From contig JANUWF010001218.1 of the NCBI GenBank assembly GCA_026120185.1, forward strand, positions 1 through 64,000: a stretch of 64,000 bases of DNA, read 5' to 3'. The stretch is from Voacanga thouarsii. Lineage: Eukaryota; Streptophyta; Magnoliopsida; Gentianales; Apocynaceae. Below, in pieces: positions 37,852-50,056 of this stretch (position 1 is its first letter; every line of letters starts with the position of its first letter). The notes under the pieces are model-generated. The model was not told where the DNA came from, searched no databases, and worked only from the letters and a program-made list of their open reading frames with translations. The translations under genes and the position numbers were made by a program.

Positions 37852-39393
37852 TGAGGACTAATTAGTGCCCGTTGGGCACCAATCAAGTCAACACTCCGTT
37901 GTGCATATTTTTTCCAAACCGAACAAATAAATTTTGTTGCCTGATTGGTTACCTTATCGGTATTCCCCATGGCCTGTGGAACATCTTCAACACAGCTTTC
38001 TAACCGGGTAGGAGAGGCAGAATTTTTATTTCCATCATGTACATTCATTTGTGATTTGGATTGCCAATATGAGTGTCATTTACGTCTTACCCTGGACCGG
38101 CCTCTTCTATCCCTAATCTGTTCCCTTTGTCCAGCAGATGAGGACGGTGCATCATGTGTAGCAGCCCCACTTTGTCCTTGTATATCCTTGGTGGCAGTGT
38201 TGCCCATTCCTTTGTCATTGCACGTGGGCATAGGCAGTTTGCTGTGCATGTTATACATGGTATCCTGATCCAAACAAATGATCGGTTGTTTCCCTTTATC
38301 ATTGCTTATAGTTCCTATCACACCATCCCCACCAGTCGAGGGTGATCTTGGCTGTTTGTTCTGTCCAACCGGTGCAGACAAAGGTCTTGTTCGTTGGTTT
38401 GTCCTATCCTTTTACCCCATGTTATTCCCATCAGTCCTGTGAGCCGCATTCTGTTCCTTTCTTTTCATTTTTTCCCCCATACATGCCTCCGTGACATGCC
38501 CAAATTTACAGCAGAAACTATAGTAGGACGGTTCAAGCACAAATCTAATTGCATGCTGCTTGATCTTACCGATGACAATTGGATTGGTACCACTTTCACT
38601 AGGGGCTTTTTTACTTAACGCCCTCATGTTCTAGCAACTGAGAGGCAAGGTTGGAAACGTGACCCATATGGGCATAATGCTCACTTAATTGAGGGAGAAA
38701 TCAAATTCAGACGGCATCATTTTGAGCATAAGTGATTGTCCAAACACAGCATAAGGTCCCCCACGAAGAACCTGTTGCCTATCAGCATCCGATATGAAGC
38801 AGAAAATCAACCAGCCAGAAGTATGAGAGTGGACCTTAGATTGAACACCCCAGTGTTTAGTGAGGTCCATGACTGCTTTCATGCCGGGAAACCTACCTGC
38901 AAACATCCCAACAAGGCAGAAATCCAGCTTGCCCTCAGCATCCACGAAGTCCATTTCATCTATGTCAATGAGATTATCGGAGTTGGGAATATGGCTGAGC
39001 CTCATACCATTCTACTGTTCGCGGTACCCTTTCACAATATTAGCCCAAGTATGAGTTGGATGATTGGTGATCAATGGTTTGGGAGGGGATAATGGATTCG
39101 ATTGTGAGTTAGTGTTGTCCCCCACTAAAGGTTCAGGAGAGACAGAAGTCTCAAGAATATCAGAATGGTTCTGGTGTTCCACCTGGACAGACAAAGAGCT
39201 AGAGGGTAGGGATGTTTTTGGGACCTGTTGTTGGTTCAGTGTGATTGGAGGGATAGATGGCAGAGGGGGTAGGGATTGGGAGGGTCACATTAAGCATCTC
39301 CATGGACTTATTTGGAGAGACTGCACTGGGTAAAGAAGCAGAAACAGGCCCCTATTTGAACCCAAGTTTTCGTCTTCTGGTCTGGACCATGTG
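37848..39393 (-). pseudogene. LINE ORF1: DUF4283 and zinc-knuckle RNA-binding protein
   Basis: A DUF4283-like domain is seen at 39005-38685 (GMFAGRFPGMKAVMDLTKHW, later GPYAVFGQSLML), followed by a CCHC-like knuckle (FCCKFGHVTEAC, 38530-38480) whose first Cys appears replaced by Tyr. From 39194 to 37848 everything lies in one frame with several stops. A frameshift near 39200 separates the N-terminal region, which probably starts close to 39390 (QTRRRKLGFK). ORF1 would bind LINE RNA in a ribonucleoprotein particle. Confidence 0.78.
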
Positions 39394-40200
39394 GTCCAGG
39401 CCCTCAGATCAAGAGAGGGACGGATAGAGCCAAGCAGAAGAAGGCAGAGAACTGACACCAAGAAATAAGTTAATGTTTACCCGGGTTTGGTATACTAACT
39501 AACTGATAGTCATGGAAAGTGGGTGCAAACTGAAGAATAATAAGTCAAGAGAGGCAGATTAGGTAGGCTTGAAATCAGATATGATATGATCTCTAGGGAG
39601 AATGCCACATCTGATAACCTAGCAGGAAGGGACTGACAAACTAGTTTTAACATGGGAATCGTGGTTTATAAAGATCAAATAAAGCTGTTTGAAGGTGTAA
39701 CAGGTGACTAGGGAGATAGGCTAAACTGAAGGACAATATATGAACCTTGACGAGAAAGACACACAGCTCACCACCTTTAGCCAACCAGCAACAACAAGTA
39801 TACAATAGAGTTCATATAACAGCACCATAGACTGGGATATCAACAGCAAGGGTACGACAGGTTTATAGACAGAAGAGTAAAGGTGGATAACAGGAGAGAG
39901 CTGAAGGATGACAGCAGCACCAACCCAACCACGATCATACGGACTTATTATACATATGGCACCAGAATAACCAAGAATCTAATGCACCATCAATACAACA
40001 AACTGTCTAGCATTCACAGATGGGAAGGCAGGAGAGATATCATTCCAGAACATAAACGCATACAATATAGTTACCCAGTGAACAAAAAATCACAGAAGCA
40101 TAAATTAACTAACCAACATGGAGTCGTTAACATGCACAACAGCTAGAAGATCAGCCATGGAAATCAAGGACGGAAAGTGAACTCAAGGGAGTTGAGAGTA

Positions 40201-42740
40201 TCTCTTTCTACACTTTCCCTTTTCGCTTACCATACATAGCATGGAGGAAGACAATTTCCCTTGGCCTATTTTCTTCATGTGTTATGCAGTATAAACCTAA
40301 ATTGAACCGTTATTAAACAACATTAGTTAATAAAAAATTAACAAGACTAAATGAATTAGAAGCACAATTGAGTTCCAAATATAATCCACTAAATCTGACC
40401 TAAGCTAAGGGTCAAACATTTGCAATTTTCCATTTCCATTGCTAAATGGCCATTAATGGTGGGCTATCCTTTATATCCATATGAATAGATTATTTTATTC
40501 AATAGAACACAAACCTTCACTACTATAATAGAGGACGAGCCCTTTCTTTCTTCTTTTTCTCTCTCTCTCCTTTTTTTTTTCTTGCCATTTTTATGTAGAA
40601 TATAAAATATTTAAACTGTTACCTCAGAAAAATACATATTTATGCTGCTTGTTATTTGAAATACGGATGAAACATATATTTATAACATTTGGCATAAAAT
40701 AGCTACAGAAAACAAGTTTTCCTTCCTACATAGATCAAGCATTGGTATTTCTTGGTAAACCAACTAAAAAGAAGCACTTCACTTGTCCGATTTGCTTTTT
40801 GCTTGTTCTTAAAAACTGAATCAAATTCATAAACATGAGCAATACTTCACAAAGAGTAACCACTGCCCACTTCTACAGAAAAGCAGAGAAACATTATCTT
40901 GAGGAAATTGTTAGCCAAAAAGCCTTGGGCTGGAATGGGAACTGAACTAAGGGAAATTGTGATTGTACACAATTATGGCATAGTCAGTAGGGTGGAGAAA
41001 GAAAATGTTTGGTTATATAGCAACTGTGGTTTCCAAAACAACAAAAATGCTCTGTTAGAGGACATACAGTGTGCACTGTTGATTTCCAAATTCTGGCAAA
41101 AAAGCCATGTTAATTACTTCCATTTGTTTAGATGGTGAAGATGAAAGTTTTTCGAAATATAAATGCTTGAATTTGTGAAGCTTCTGGCCTAATGGGGTTG
41201 TAAAATTCACCACGAAATTAAAAGAGAAATAAGAAGGGTTAATTATAGTTTGCCTACTTCACGTTTTGAAGATGAATCTTGTTTACTCCCAATGTTTCTA
41301 CTTGGCAACTTTCCCTCCCCAAGATTTCATAAAGTAACAGATTATAGCTTAATAACTAATTAAACTCCATGTCTAATAGCTTTAGGAAATGGATTGAAAT
41401 TTGAAGTCCAAGAAAACCAGCTTCAAGCCTTTCAATATTGATCACCTAAATTATTTCATAAACTAGTGTTTAAATTAGCCAAAACCAAGAATTTTCTTCG
41501 CTACAATCCATATAAACCCAAAGATGATAAAAAAATGAAGCCTTACTTCTGCATTTTTCTTCTCTCTGTTTTTCTTTGTGTCAGCCAAGGCAAAAACAAG
41601 ACGAGACGAGACGAGAGGAGATTATATGAATATTTGAAGATAAGAGGAATTCGGATGTGCAGATTGAGAATAGTCTGAGCAAGCACTTTGAACATTATGG
41701 TGGTGCAATTTAAAAGTTTTGTACGCCAAAAATATGGAGAAGTGAATGTTAAAGCTATTGATGCTCTCACCTAAGTTGATGCTTGTTTAGATGCATTTGA
41801 GGACACAAGTTTGGCGTCTTCACTGAAACAGAGATATGAAAATTTGAGGAAATACTGCAAAATTACTGTGGACACACTATAGTTATTATTGATTGGTTGA
41901 TTATAGATGGCTCAGAAACGCTACATTGCATTCATAAATCTAATTTAGTTGCCAAATTCATTGCCCCATCCCAAGGAAAACTTAGCTTTGGGTGAAACAT
42001 ATGGCATGATTTACTGCAATTTTGTTGAGTTGGTAGGTATGGGCAAGTCCTGAGATTAGTTTTGCTACGTTGGATAATCAGAAATCTAGGACTGTGAAAC
42101 ACAAAAACCAAACCAAAACAACAAAAATGTGTCCCCTCAAGCAGATATTCAAGAGAGCAAAAGCAGGAACATAAACAGCAATAATCCCACACAAAAGCAA
42201 TTCATACAGAACAAAATTCAAGAATGAAATTGAGCTGAACAAGAATGTACCTTTTGAATAAGAAATGCCTAAAATTCCAGTTCCGATTACGAGCAGAATC
42301 AACTGATATCCACAGTCTTCACTGATAAAAACCCTAGGTTTTCAACAGAGACAATACCCCATGAGTTTTCAACTGAGAAAGGGATTTTCCTCAATCAATC
42401 AATTAAGAAAATAGAGACAGTACATCGATTAGCAAATAAGGAAACACATAGACGTCACCGCCACTACTACTGCCTCACGAGAGAGAAGTATTTTGTAGAT
42501 TCTTTTATGAATATGAGTGTGCTAAACCTTTTGTTAATAATGGTGAGGATGGGAGAACTCTTCCGGCAAAACCCAAATTTTTTCTGCAAGCAACATATGA
42601 ACAGAGTTGAAAATCAACAAAGATTATAAGAACTGCAATTTTGAGGATTTTCAACAAAGAAGGAGAGAGATCGGTTAAAAGTTAAAACTTGCCCTTATCT
42701 CGCGGTTTTTTTTTTTTTTTGTAAAGGAAAATTTCTAAAG
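40201..42740. other. CACTA interior with gene-like, intron-like fragments
   Basis: Two stretches look captured rather than transposon-derived. At 41538-41678 (plus) the frame MKPYFCIFLLSVFLCVSQG reads like a signal peptide followed by a basic, charged segment. At 42700-41800 (minus) there is a 5'-leader-like region with a telo-box AACCCTAG at 42334, then the frame around 42302 (MILLVIGTGILGISY), a GTACAT donor after it and a TTTCACAG acceptor near 42082. No parental gene could be named. The remainder (40201-41460) is AT-rich with no recognised feature. Confidence 0.35.
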
Positions 42741-43095
42741 GGATATATTTTCTTTCTTTACGATAAGAAAGTGTCACAAAACATATGTTATCTTTCATGA
42801 CATTAAAAATGTGTCACAATAATATATCAATTTGAATTATCTTAATAAAATTACATTGGAATGCAAATAAAACTAGTGTCATTATAAGTATTCTATTATG
42901 ACACATTATAAAAGTGTTATTAAAAACATGTCAGGAAAGATTTTTTTTTTTTTTTTTGTATTGAACCAAAACTACGTCATTTTCAATTCACTATAATGAC
43001 ACAAAAAATCACGCATCATAATAGGAAGTCTATTATGACGCTTTCTAGAAAGGGTCATGAAAAAGGTGTCACTATCGCCTATTTTTCTTGTAGTG
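42741..43095. mobile_element. Second CACTA-type terminus, truncated
   Basis: Repeated GTGTCA/TGACAC and ATGACGC motifs lead to an end reading TTTTTCTTGTAGTG at 43082-43095, a CACTA-family 3' terminus different from the outer element's. The matching CACTACAAG 5' end was not found, so it is either a fragment or an inner boundary of a composite element. Confidence 0.55.
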
Positions 43096-43260
43096 ACACG
43101 AGAGGCACACTAATGTGGGTAGTAAGAAATATACCACTTGAAGGAGGCATAGATCTATTTCCCATTGAAAGACCCAACTCGGATTGTTGATGCCTGAGTA
43201 AGGGAACCAAAGTAGTTGGCATGTTGCACCTTGTCTTTGGTTGCCCTTGTCTTTGCAACA

Positions 43261-43911
43261 TTTTATTCTAAACGTTGGGAATGTCATTATTATAAAGATG
43301 CTTTTAATTAATGACGTAAAAAAGTGTTGCCGGAAGAGGTTTTTTTTTTAATATTATGATATTTTTCATTAACGTCGGGAAAAATATATAAACTACCGAC
43401 ATTTTAATTAAAAAATGACACTATATTTTTTAATTTTTTGGCATTTTATTCTAAATAACAGGAATGTTATTATTATAGGGATGCTTTTAATTAATAACGT
43501 AAAAAAAGTGTAGCCATAAGAGATTTTTTTTTTTAAATTACGACGCATTTCCATTAACGTCGGAAAAATTATATAAAATATCGACACTTTAATTAAAAAA
43601 TGACGCTATATTTTTTATTTGGCAACATTTTATTCTAAACGTCGGGAATGTCATTATTATTAGGACGCTCTTAATTAATGACGAAAAAAAAGTGCAAAGT
43701 GCAAGCAGAAGAGATTTTTTTTTTTAATATTACGACGCATTTCCATTAACATCGGAAAAATATATAAAATACCGAAACTTTAATTAAAAATGATGCTATA
43801 TTTTATATTTGGCAATATTTTATTCTAAACATCGGGAATGTTATTATTATAGGGACACTTTTAATTAATGACGTAAAAAAAGTGTAGGCAAAAGAGATTT
43901 TTGTTGTAGTG
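43261..43911. repeat. CACTA subterminal ~184-bp tandem repeats
   Basis: About three and a half units begin TTTTATTCTAAA at 43261, 43445, 43629 and 43820. Each contains AATGTCATTATTAT and TTAATTAATGACG. The last unit runs into the terminal inverted repeat. Confidence 0.85.
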
Positions 43912-43914
43912 GTA

Positions 43915-46414
43915 CTACTATTGGTGGTAAGTGCTTTTCGAAACCCGATCATTAATATTTTTGTATTCCCTTTTAGAATGATTACCCTTGTCTTGTTGGA
44001 CATGGCGTTTCTTGGCCTTCTTGTAAATGGCCCTGACCTTGCGTCTTTTCTTAAAAAAAAAGAATTTGTCATTTACCGTTAAACACTCTAGGGTCGTCTC
44101 TTCTTATCCTAAATTTATTCAGGCCAACTGTGAGTCTAATGGCCCAATCACTTATATAGAGCAAGCTGCATTGTGCAGTTAGTGCTATAGCTGGGAATAT
44201 GGATTTTGTCCATTTGATTATAATTGGCCATTTAGGAGGTCTGGCTTCCTTATTTTTGCTAGAATATATAGGGATTTATTCTAGCTTTTTCGAGCCATGG
44301 TTGAGGGTAGGAAAATTGAGTCTATGACGAGATCAATTTGGGTACTCCAGATGTGGCTATATCAGTACTTACCCAACTTCGGGCTTTCTCATCTTGAGTA
44401 TGTTGAAGCAAATAACCTATGATTGGTTATCGCCTTTGTCGAGTTCCGTTTGTTGATTTCCCTCCTACTGATATTCTCATTGATCTTCATGTTAATCAAG
44501 AAAAAACTACTTCTGAATTATCTCCTATAGCTCTAGGGCCATTGGCTCTGACTAGTTGAAAAAGCCTAAGGAAAACCTGCAAAAGAAATTTGGTTCTATC
44601 GATTAACAACCCGTGATATGCTATTGGGAATTAGGTCTGGTGGAACCCATGATGCTATTATTTTTTAGCCTTACAATTCTCACCATGTAGCCAGACAGTT
44701 TAGTCTAGTACAGGGCATCCCGGCTCCTTCTGACTTTGTTGTTCCTTTTAACAATTGCCCTGAGTGGTCAGCCAACCATCTCTTAGATCGCTAAGCAAGT
44801 CTCGGGAAGAAATTTTTTGATTTTGCCTTTATTAATTTCTTCCCTTGTGTGGGATCCACTCTAGATTTTGATGCTTGGTGGATTTCCTTGAGCAATATGT
44901 TGTTTGATTGGCCAATCGATGTTTGGCTTGCTAAGCTGAACATACAAGAGTAGGAAGTGTTCAATTTTACTGTCGCTTTTGATACTGCTACTCCAGTATC
45001 CACATTTGTCTATCATTCTTAGAGATAAACACTAAAAACTGTTGATCTGCCAGGTAACATTTTATATAGTATGATCGACCATCCTTCTTAATTAATACTG
45101 ATACACCTTGATGTGCTTTGTCTGGTTGGGGGTGACTCTAAAGACCCCATTGACATTGAAATAAAAGCTCCTGAATTCAAACAGAAAGGAAAAAGAAAAC
45201 AAACCCCAAAATCCTCTTCCTCTTAGGTAGGCAATACCTTGCCTAAACTTCCTTCTCTATTTTTATCTGGCTTGACTTGATTTGTGCAGCCCAAAAAGAA
45301 AAATACTACCCAATCCTCTACCAAGCAACCCTCCAGTCAGCCTACTGAAGAAGACTTTCCACTGAATGTGCCTAAAAGAGAGCTTGATACGTATTTTAGA
45401 GCCTCTGCTGGAAAAGATTAATCATCCAAGCAGGAACATATAGACTTCCTAAAAATAATGATTGGCTAACTTTTTCCAACAAATAAGGAAACCTAAATTA
45501 GCTTAAAAACCCTGGGCACTCTTCGTGATACCTTTGATCTTTCGACTAATGTCCAAACACAATATATGATGCTGGGCTTTGCAATCTCCTCATTAAGCTT
45601 TGACATTAGCTGCCATAAGCAAAAATTAGATGAAGCTAAAAGTCAACTAAGTGAGGCCAGCAAATTTGCATATAAGAATGAGTCTCTGTCCAACCAATAT
45701 GAGTGAGCTTCTGTCGACCTATCTATTACTGAGGAAATCCTACAGGAAAGCAAAGAGAAAACCAAGAACCTTGCACCAGAGATTTCTAGGCTACAATCCG
45801 AGTTGGCCTGAGTTGAATCTGCTGTCCGAGTCAAAACTGCCAAACAAAAATCCTTGCAAAGAATCGTTTCCCAAATGTACCACAATACAAGGAAAGTGAG
45901 GAATCAACTTGGCAGCCTAGAAAGTCGAGAATCTTTTTTGAGAGAAGAAAAGGCCAGCTCTCTGAACATGCTTGAGAAGTTAAAAACCCGCTGGGAAAAC
46001 GCATATGCTCCACTGATTCCTCTGTTACAAAATGTTGGCAATGCTCTTACACCTAGCCAGGCCCAACCAGTTGAAATAGTGAAACAGATTACTGAAGCCA
46101 AGGAACAACCTGAAGGTAAATTTATCCTCACCAATTTTTTTTTTTACAAAAACAAAAAAATAATAAATCCAACAATTTTGTCTCTATTTGCTCAATGTTG
46201 TTTTTGTTGATTAGGAGAGCAAATTGGAGTTGATGGTCTCCTTGAAAAAGATATCGTTGTATTATTAGCCAAACTATCTAATCAAATTGGTCTATCTGGA
46301 TGGGCAAGTAAAGCTAAAGAACTAACAACCACTGGCGATATGCTGCTAAGTAAATCTGAGCAAGTCCATGAAATACTTGAAGTAGCTCCTCTACAAAATA
46401 TCTATCCTAATTAA
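43915..46414 (+). pseudogene. Antisense plant-mobile-domain ORF, main part
   Basis: This continues the ORF split by the CACTA. Fragments in shifting frames match plant mobile domain proteins: MITLVLLDMAFLGLLVNG near 43980, VEGRKIESMTRSIWVLQMW near 44305, LTTRDMLLGIRSGGTHDA near 44605 and SLGKKFFDFAFINFFPCVG near 44800. From about 45600 the reading becomes Glu/Lys/Leu/Ser-rich and heptad-like, a probable coiled coil. A GT..AG intron fits 46116-46214, after which the frame ends at TAA 46412-46414, tail to tail with the gypsy integrase. Plant mobile domains occur in transposons and in MAIL/MAIN host proteins; the role of the antisense ORF in Tat elements is unknown. Many stops make this copy a pseudogene. 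Confidence 0.75.
46116..46214 (+). other. Predicted intron in the antisense ORF
   Basis: The donor GAAG/GTAAAT and the acceptor TTGATTAG are separated by a T-rich 99-bp stretch. Joining them keeps the flanking frames open and similar in composition. No transcript evidence is available here. Confidence 0.5.
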
Positions 46415-46559
46415 TCTCCTAGTGGTCCTTCCACTAATTGAAAGTAGTTTAGCTATAAACCCTACCGGCTTGTAGTAGTAGTCCTTATGTACTTTTATTA
46501 ATCGGTATGGCTATAAAAATGGCTAGCCTGTAGCTGGAATAAACTCTCTCAACTTTTTC

Positions 46560-47760
46560 CCTTAATTTTGATTCTTTTCCCATATAGAAGAGTAGTAGGG
46601 CTTTAAAAATTTACCATTTATACTCTTCTCCAATTCTTACCCTTCTGGTTTCATCAACTTATAAGCCTCTCCTGGTATGATCTGACTAATCAAGTAGGGC
46701 CCTTTTCGTGTAGGTGATTACTTATCGAACCTGGGGTCTTTTGGGTTGACTAGTAGGATGGTTTTCTAAACCAAATCACCCTTTTTAAACATCTTTTTTC
46801 GGACCCTCAGGTTGTAAGATCTAGCCATCCTTTTTTTTACCGACCTTTAGATGCTCCAAAGCCAACATTCAAACGTTATCCAAGCTATCTAACTTCATAG
46901 TCATAGCTTGTTAGTAATCACCCGACTCCAAATTGTGTTGCCTAGATAGAGATTTCAAGTAGCAGAATAGCACCATGGCCATAGGTTAGCTTGAAAGGCG
47001 TAAAGCTAGTTGCCGTTCTTTTTGAGTTTCTATAAGTCCAGAGCACTTGATTTAACGTCTCATGCTACCTTCTAGGTTGGTCTTCAACATTTTTCTTGAT
47101 AATATCAATCAAAATTTGATTAGTAGTCTCTACTTGGCCATTGACTTAGGCATCATATAGTGTAGAATGAATAATCTTAATGCCAAACTGCTGAGCAAAA
47201 GAAATCACATTGTCAGCAGTAAGCACAGTACCTTGATCAGTAGTAATGGACTCTGAAATGCCAAATCGGTAAATAATTTGGAATTGAATGAATTTAATGA
47301 CAACGTCTTGACTAATTTTGACCATCAATTGGGTTTCAACCTACTTGATGAAATAATCAGTGGCAGCCAAGATAAAAATATATCATTTTGAAGATGGTGG
47401 GTAAATCTTACCAATGATATCCATTGCCTATTCGTGAAAAGGCCATGGCTTTAACTGGATGGAATTATATGGCCAGAACTCTTTGTACACTTCCATATTT
47501 CTGGCAGGCCATACACCCTTTAGCATACTTGAAGCAATCTGATATGATGGTTGGCTAGTAAAATCCATACCTATGTATTGTCCATCAAAGTTTAGGTCTA
47601 GCCTGATGAGCCCTATACAATCCTTCATGTACTCATGATATTACACGCATAGATTCCTCTTTGCTTAAGCACTTAAGTAACAAATCATTGTGACTTATTT
47701 AATATAAGTCACCATCTATTAATAAGTAAATGGTTGCCATATTATTGACCTGTCGTCTGG
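46560..47760 (-). pseudogene. Gypsy integrase remnant
   Basis: The best block is 47328-47146, with the core motif SITTDQGTVLTADNVISFAQ holding the second catalytic Asp. Upstream are a zinc-region remnant (47628-47428) and the first core segment near 47400 (ALDIIGKIYPPSSKW). The C-terminal part reads GPYLISQIIPGEAYKLMKPE near 46690-46640. Stops and shifts are scattered through it. It ends tail to tail with the antisense ORF. Confidence 0.8.
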
Positions 47761-47999
47761 TTCTTGGCAGACAGATTTTTTAAATAAGCAATTAGACCTA
47801 TTCGCCGATCTTCAGAAACCTGTCTAGTCAATACTACACACATGGTTTTGTCCGAGCTTGGCAAATAATTCGCTCTGGAAGCATATTATTCCAAGTCATT
47901 GGCCTTGTGATTGCATTCCCTTTGTACGTGCAAGATTAATACATCTAAGAATTGGCTGATCAAACTAAGGGTTTTTTGTTGTAAAAGAATTAGCTTTGA

Positions 48000-49700
48000 A
48001 TTCAGGCATTTGTATTCTCTAGTTAACTATCTGATTACCAATTGTGAGTCGCTAATAATTTGTATTACCTGGGCACCTCACCAATAAGCACTTCTAAACC
48101 AATGATAAGAGCTTCATATTCTGCTTTGTTGTTAGTGCTAGCAATCTAGTTTGAACAAGAATCTTCCTTTGTGACAGCTGGAGAAGTAACGGTTAGGCTA
48201 GCTCTTGCCTCCTGGCTAGTCTTTGACCCATCAAATATGAAGATCCATGGCTGGATATTCATATACTACTGCACAATTATAACTGGATCCTCCATGTGCA
48301 AACATGGATGTTCAGCTAAAAAATCTGCTACTACCTGACCTTTATTTGCTCGAAGTGAGACATATTTGAGGACAAATACATTAAGTTTGACGGTCCATTT
48401 CATTAACCTATCCTGTAACATAGGCTGATTGAAGAGATACTTAACTATGTCTATTTAACACATTACATGCACCTCTCTTGGTAGTAAATAATTTTCTAAC
48501 TTAGTGCAAACATAATATAAAGAAAGATATAGCTTTTCAATTGGGGAATACCTGGTTTTATCGTCATTGAGCAGCTAGCTAAGGTAGCATATAATTCGTT
48601 TAGTTCTAAATCGGTCATCTTTTGCCAACAAGCATCTAATTAATTCTTCAGCTATTGAAATATATAGCTTGAATGGCCGGTCGGGTTGAGGGGGTACTAG
48701 TACTGGTGGACTAGTCAAGGATTAGTTGATCTAGTTAAATAAGTCTTGCTACTTATTTCTCCTAAATAAACTAATCTGTCAACTTCCAATCTTAGCAAAG
48801 ATGAGAAAACTCTCATCTTCCTAGTTGAGTTAGCCACAAAACGCCTAAAAAAATTGATCTTTCCAATCAAGCTCTGTAATTCATTCTTATTCCTAAGAGG
48901 CTTAGCTGCCATGATTGATTTTGCCTTATTGGAATCAATTTCAATCTTCTTATGATGGACCAAGAAACCCAAAAAATGATCGGTCGAGACTCCAAAAACG
49001 AATTTAGTTGGATTCATTTTCAAGCTGTGCTTTCACATCCTGATGAAAGCCTATTCCAAGTGTGTCAAATATTGAGTGAAATCAACTGATTTGACCACTA
49101 AATCATTAATGTAAACCTCCATGTAGGCTTCTATTAAGTCATGAAATTTGAAGTTTATTGCCTGCTAGAAAGTTGCCCCAACATTCTTGAGGCCGAACCA
49201 GCACGACGACCCACTCAAACAACCCAATCAAACCTGGGCATCAGAAAAACCGTTTTGTGAACATCATCCTCAGCTATAAAAATCTAGTTGTAACCTGAAT
49301 ATCCATCTATAAAGTTGAGAAATTGATGGCCGGCTACTGCATTGATCAGCATGTCAGCTATTGGCATGACATTTTCATTTTTTAGTGTTGTTAGATTTAA
49401 ATCACGAAAATCAATACAAATCTGCAGCTAGTCATTCTTCTTAATGACTGGTACCATATTGAAAATCTATTCAGCATATTGGGTTATTTGGATGAAACCA
49501 CATTCCAACAATCGTTCTATCTCTGCTTAGGCACAATCTTAGGATTGAAATGTTTGGTGGCCTGCTCGTGTGGTTTGTAACTTTCTTTGATAGGCAACCG
49601 ATGTTCGATGATCTTTCTATCCAAACCAGGCATTTCATGGTAATCTTGAGTGAAATAATCCCTCTTTGCACCTTATTTAATAATGCACTTATTTTGATTG
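48000..49700 (-). pseudogene. Gypsy reverse transcriptase and RNase H remnant
   Basis: RT reads HRLPIKESYKPH near 49600, ICIDFRDLN near 49420 and FIDGYSGYNQIFIAED near 49320. The catalytic box is changed to VYINDLVVKS near 49115, with Asn for the first Asp. A 102-codon open remnant follows (49023-48715, GFLVHHKKIEIDSNKAKSI). RNase H is recognisable by IFIFDGSKTSQEARASL and TNNKAEYEALIIGLEVL around 48250-48070. Frameshifts separate the blocks. Confidence 0.82.
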
Positions 49701-50056
49701 TGTGGCAATCGCCTAGTCCACCCTAGTTTACTTTAATGAGTGAATCCTGAGGAACAAAACTGGACTCCTTCCTGGGTAATGCCTTTCTCATACTGTCTCC
49801 TAGCCATGGTTGTATCAAGAATGGATGATCACTCTCCTGCTATCCAGTTGTGTAGATGGTTATCATTTCAAAGATATCTTGAGCCTCAATCTAGTAGATT
49901 ATGCTTTGCAATTGAAAATATGTTTTAGTCAGATTGAGGCCATAAACCCCTGACCAAGTTGAATAGTCTCTATCTTAATTAGCTCGAAAGTTGGGGAGTA
50001 GTACATGGCCTCCACCATCTTGATATTTGTCTAAAAAAATTTTTGATCGACCTTCA

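Larger units (their letters stand above)
34390..40200 (-). mobile_element. L1-type LINE inserted in the CACTA element
   Basis: A near full-length plant L1 on the minus strand: 5' region to about 39400, ORF1 about 39393-37848, ORF2 37851-34489, then a short 3' UTR ending in a (TTTTA)n run at 34393-34410 (A-rich on the element strand). The 5' boundary is uncertain and I could not find a target duplication. ORF2 and the greater part of ORF1 (39194-37848) each keep one reading frame, interrupted almost only by nonsense changes. Confidence 0.88.
32011..43911. mobile_element. CACTA DNA transposon, 11.9 kb, non-autonomous
   Basis: The termini CACTACAACAA (32011-32021) and TTGTTGTAGTG (43901-43911) are perfect 11-bp inverted repeats. 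They are flanked by 3-bp duplications GTA (32008-32010 and 43912-43914), exactly the CACTA signature. Both ends have arrays of subterminal repeats of different type. I find no TNP2-like transposase frame. The interior holds an L1-type LINE, gene-like fragments and a second CACTA-type end. It interrupts the antisense ORF of the surrounding gypsy element. Confidence 0.93.

Noticed and set aside
37945..38618. Several plus-strand ORFs opposite LINE ORF1
   Set aside because: All are antisense readings of the ORF1 region, without family features.
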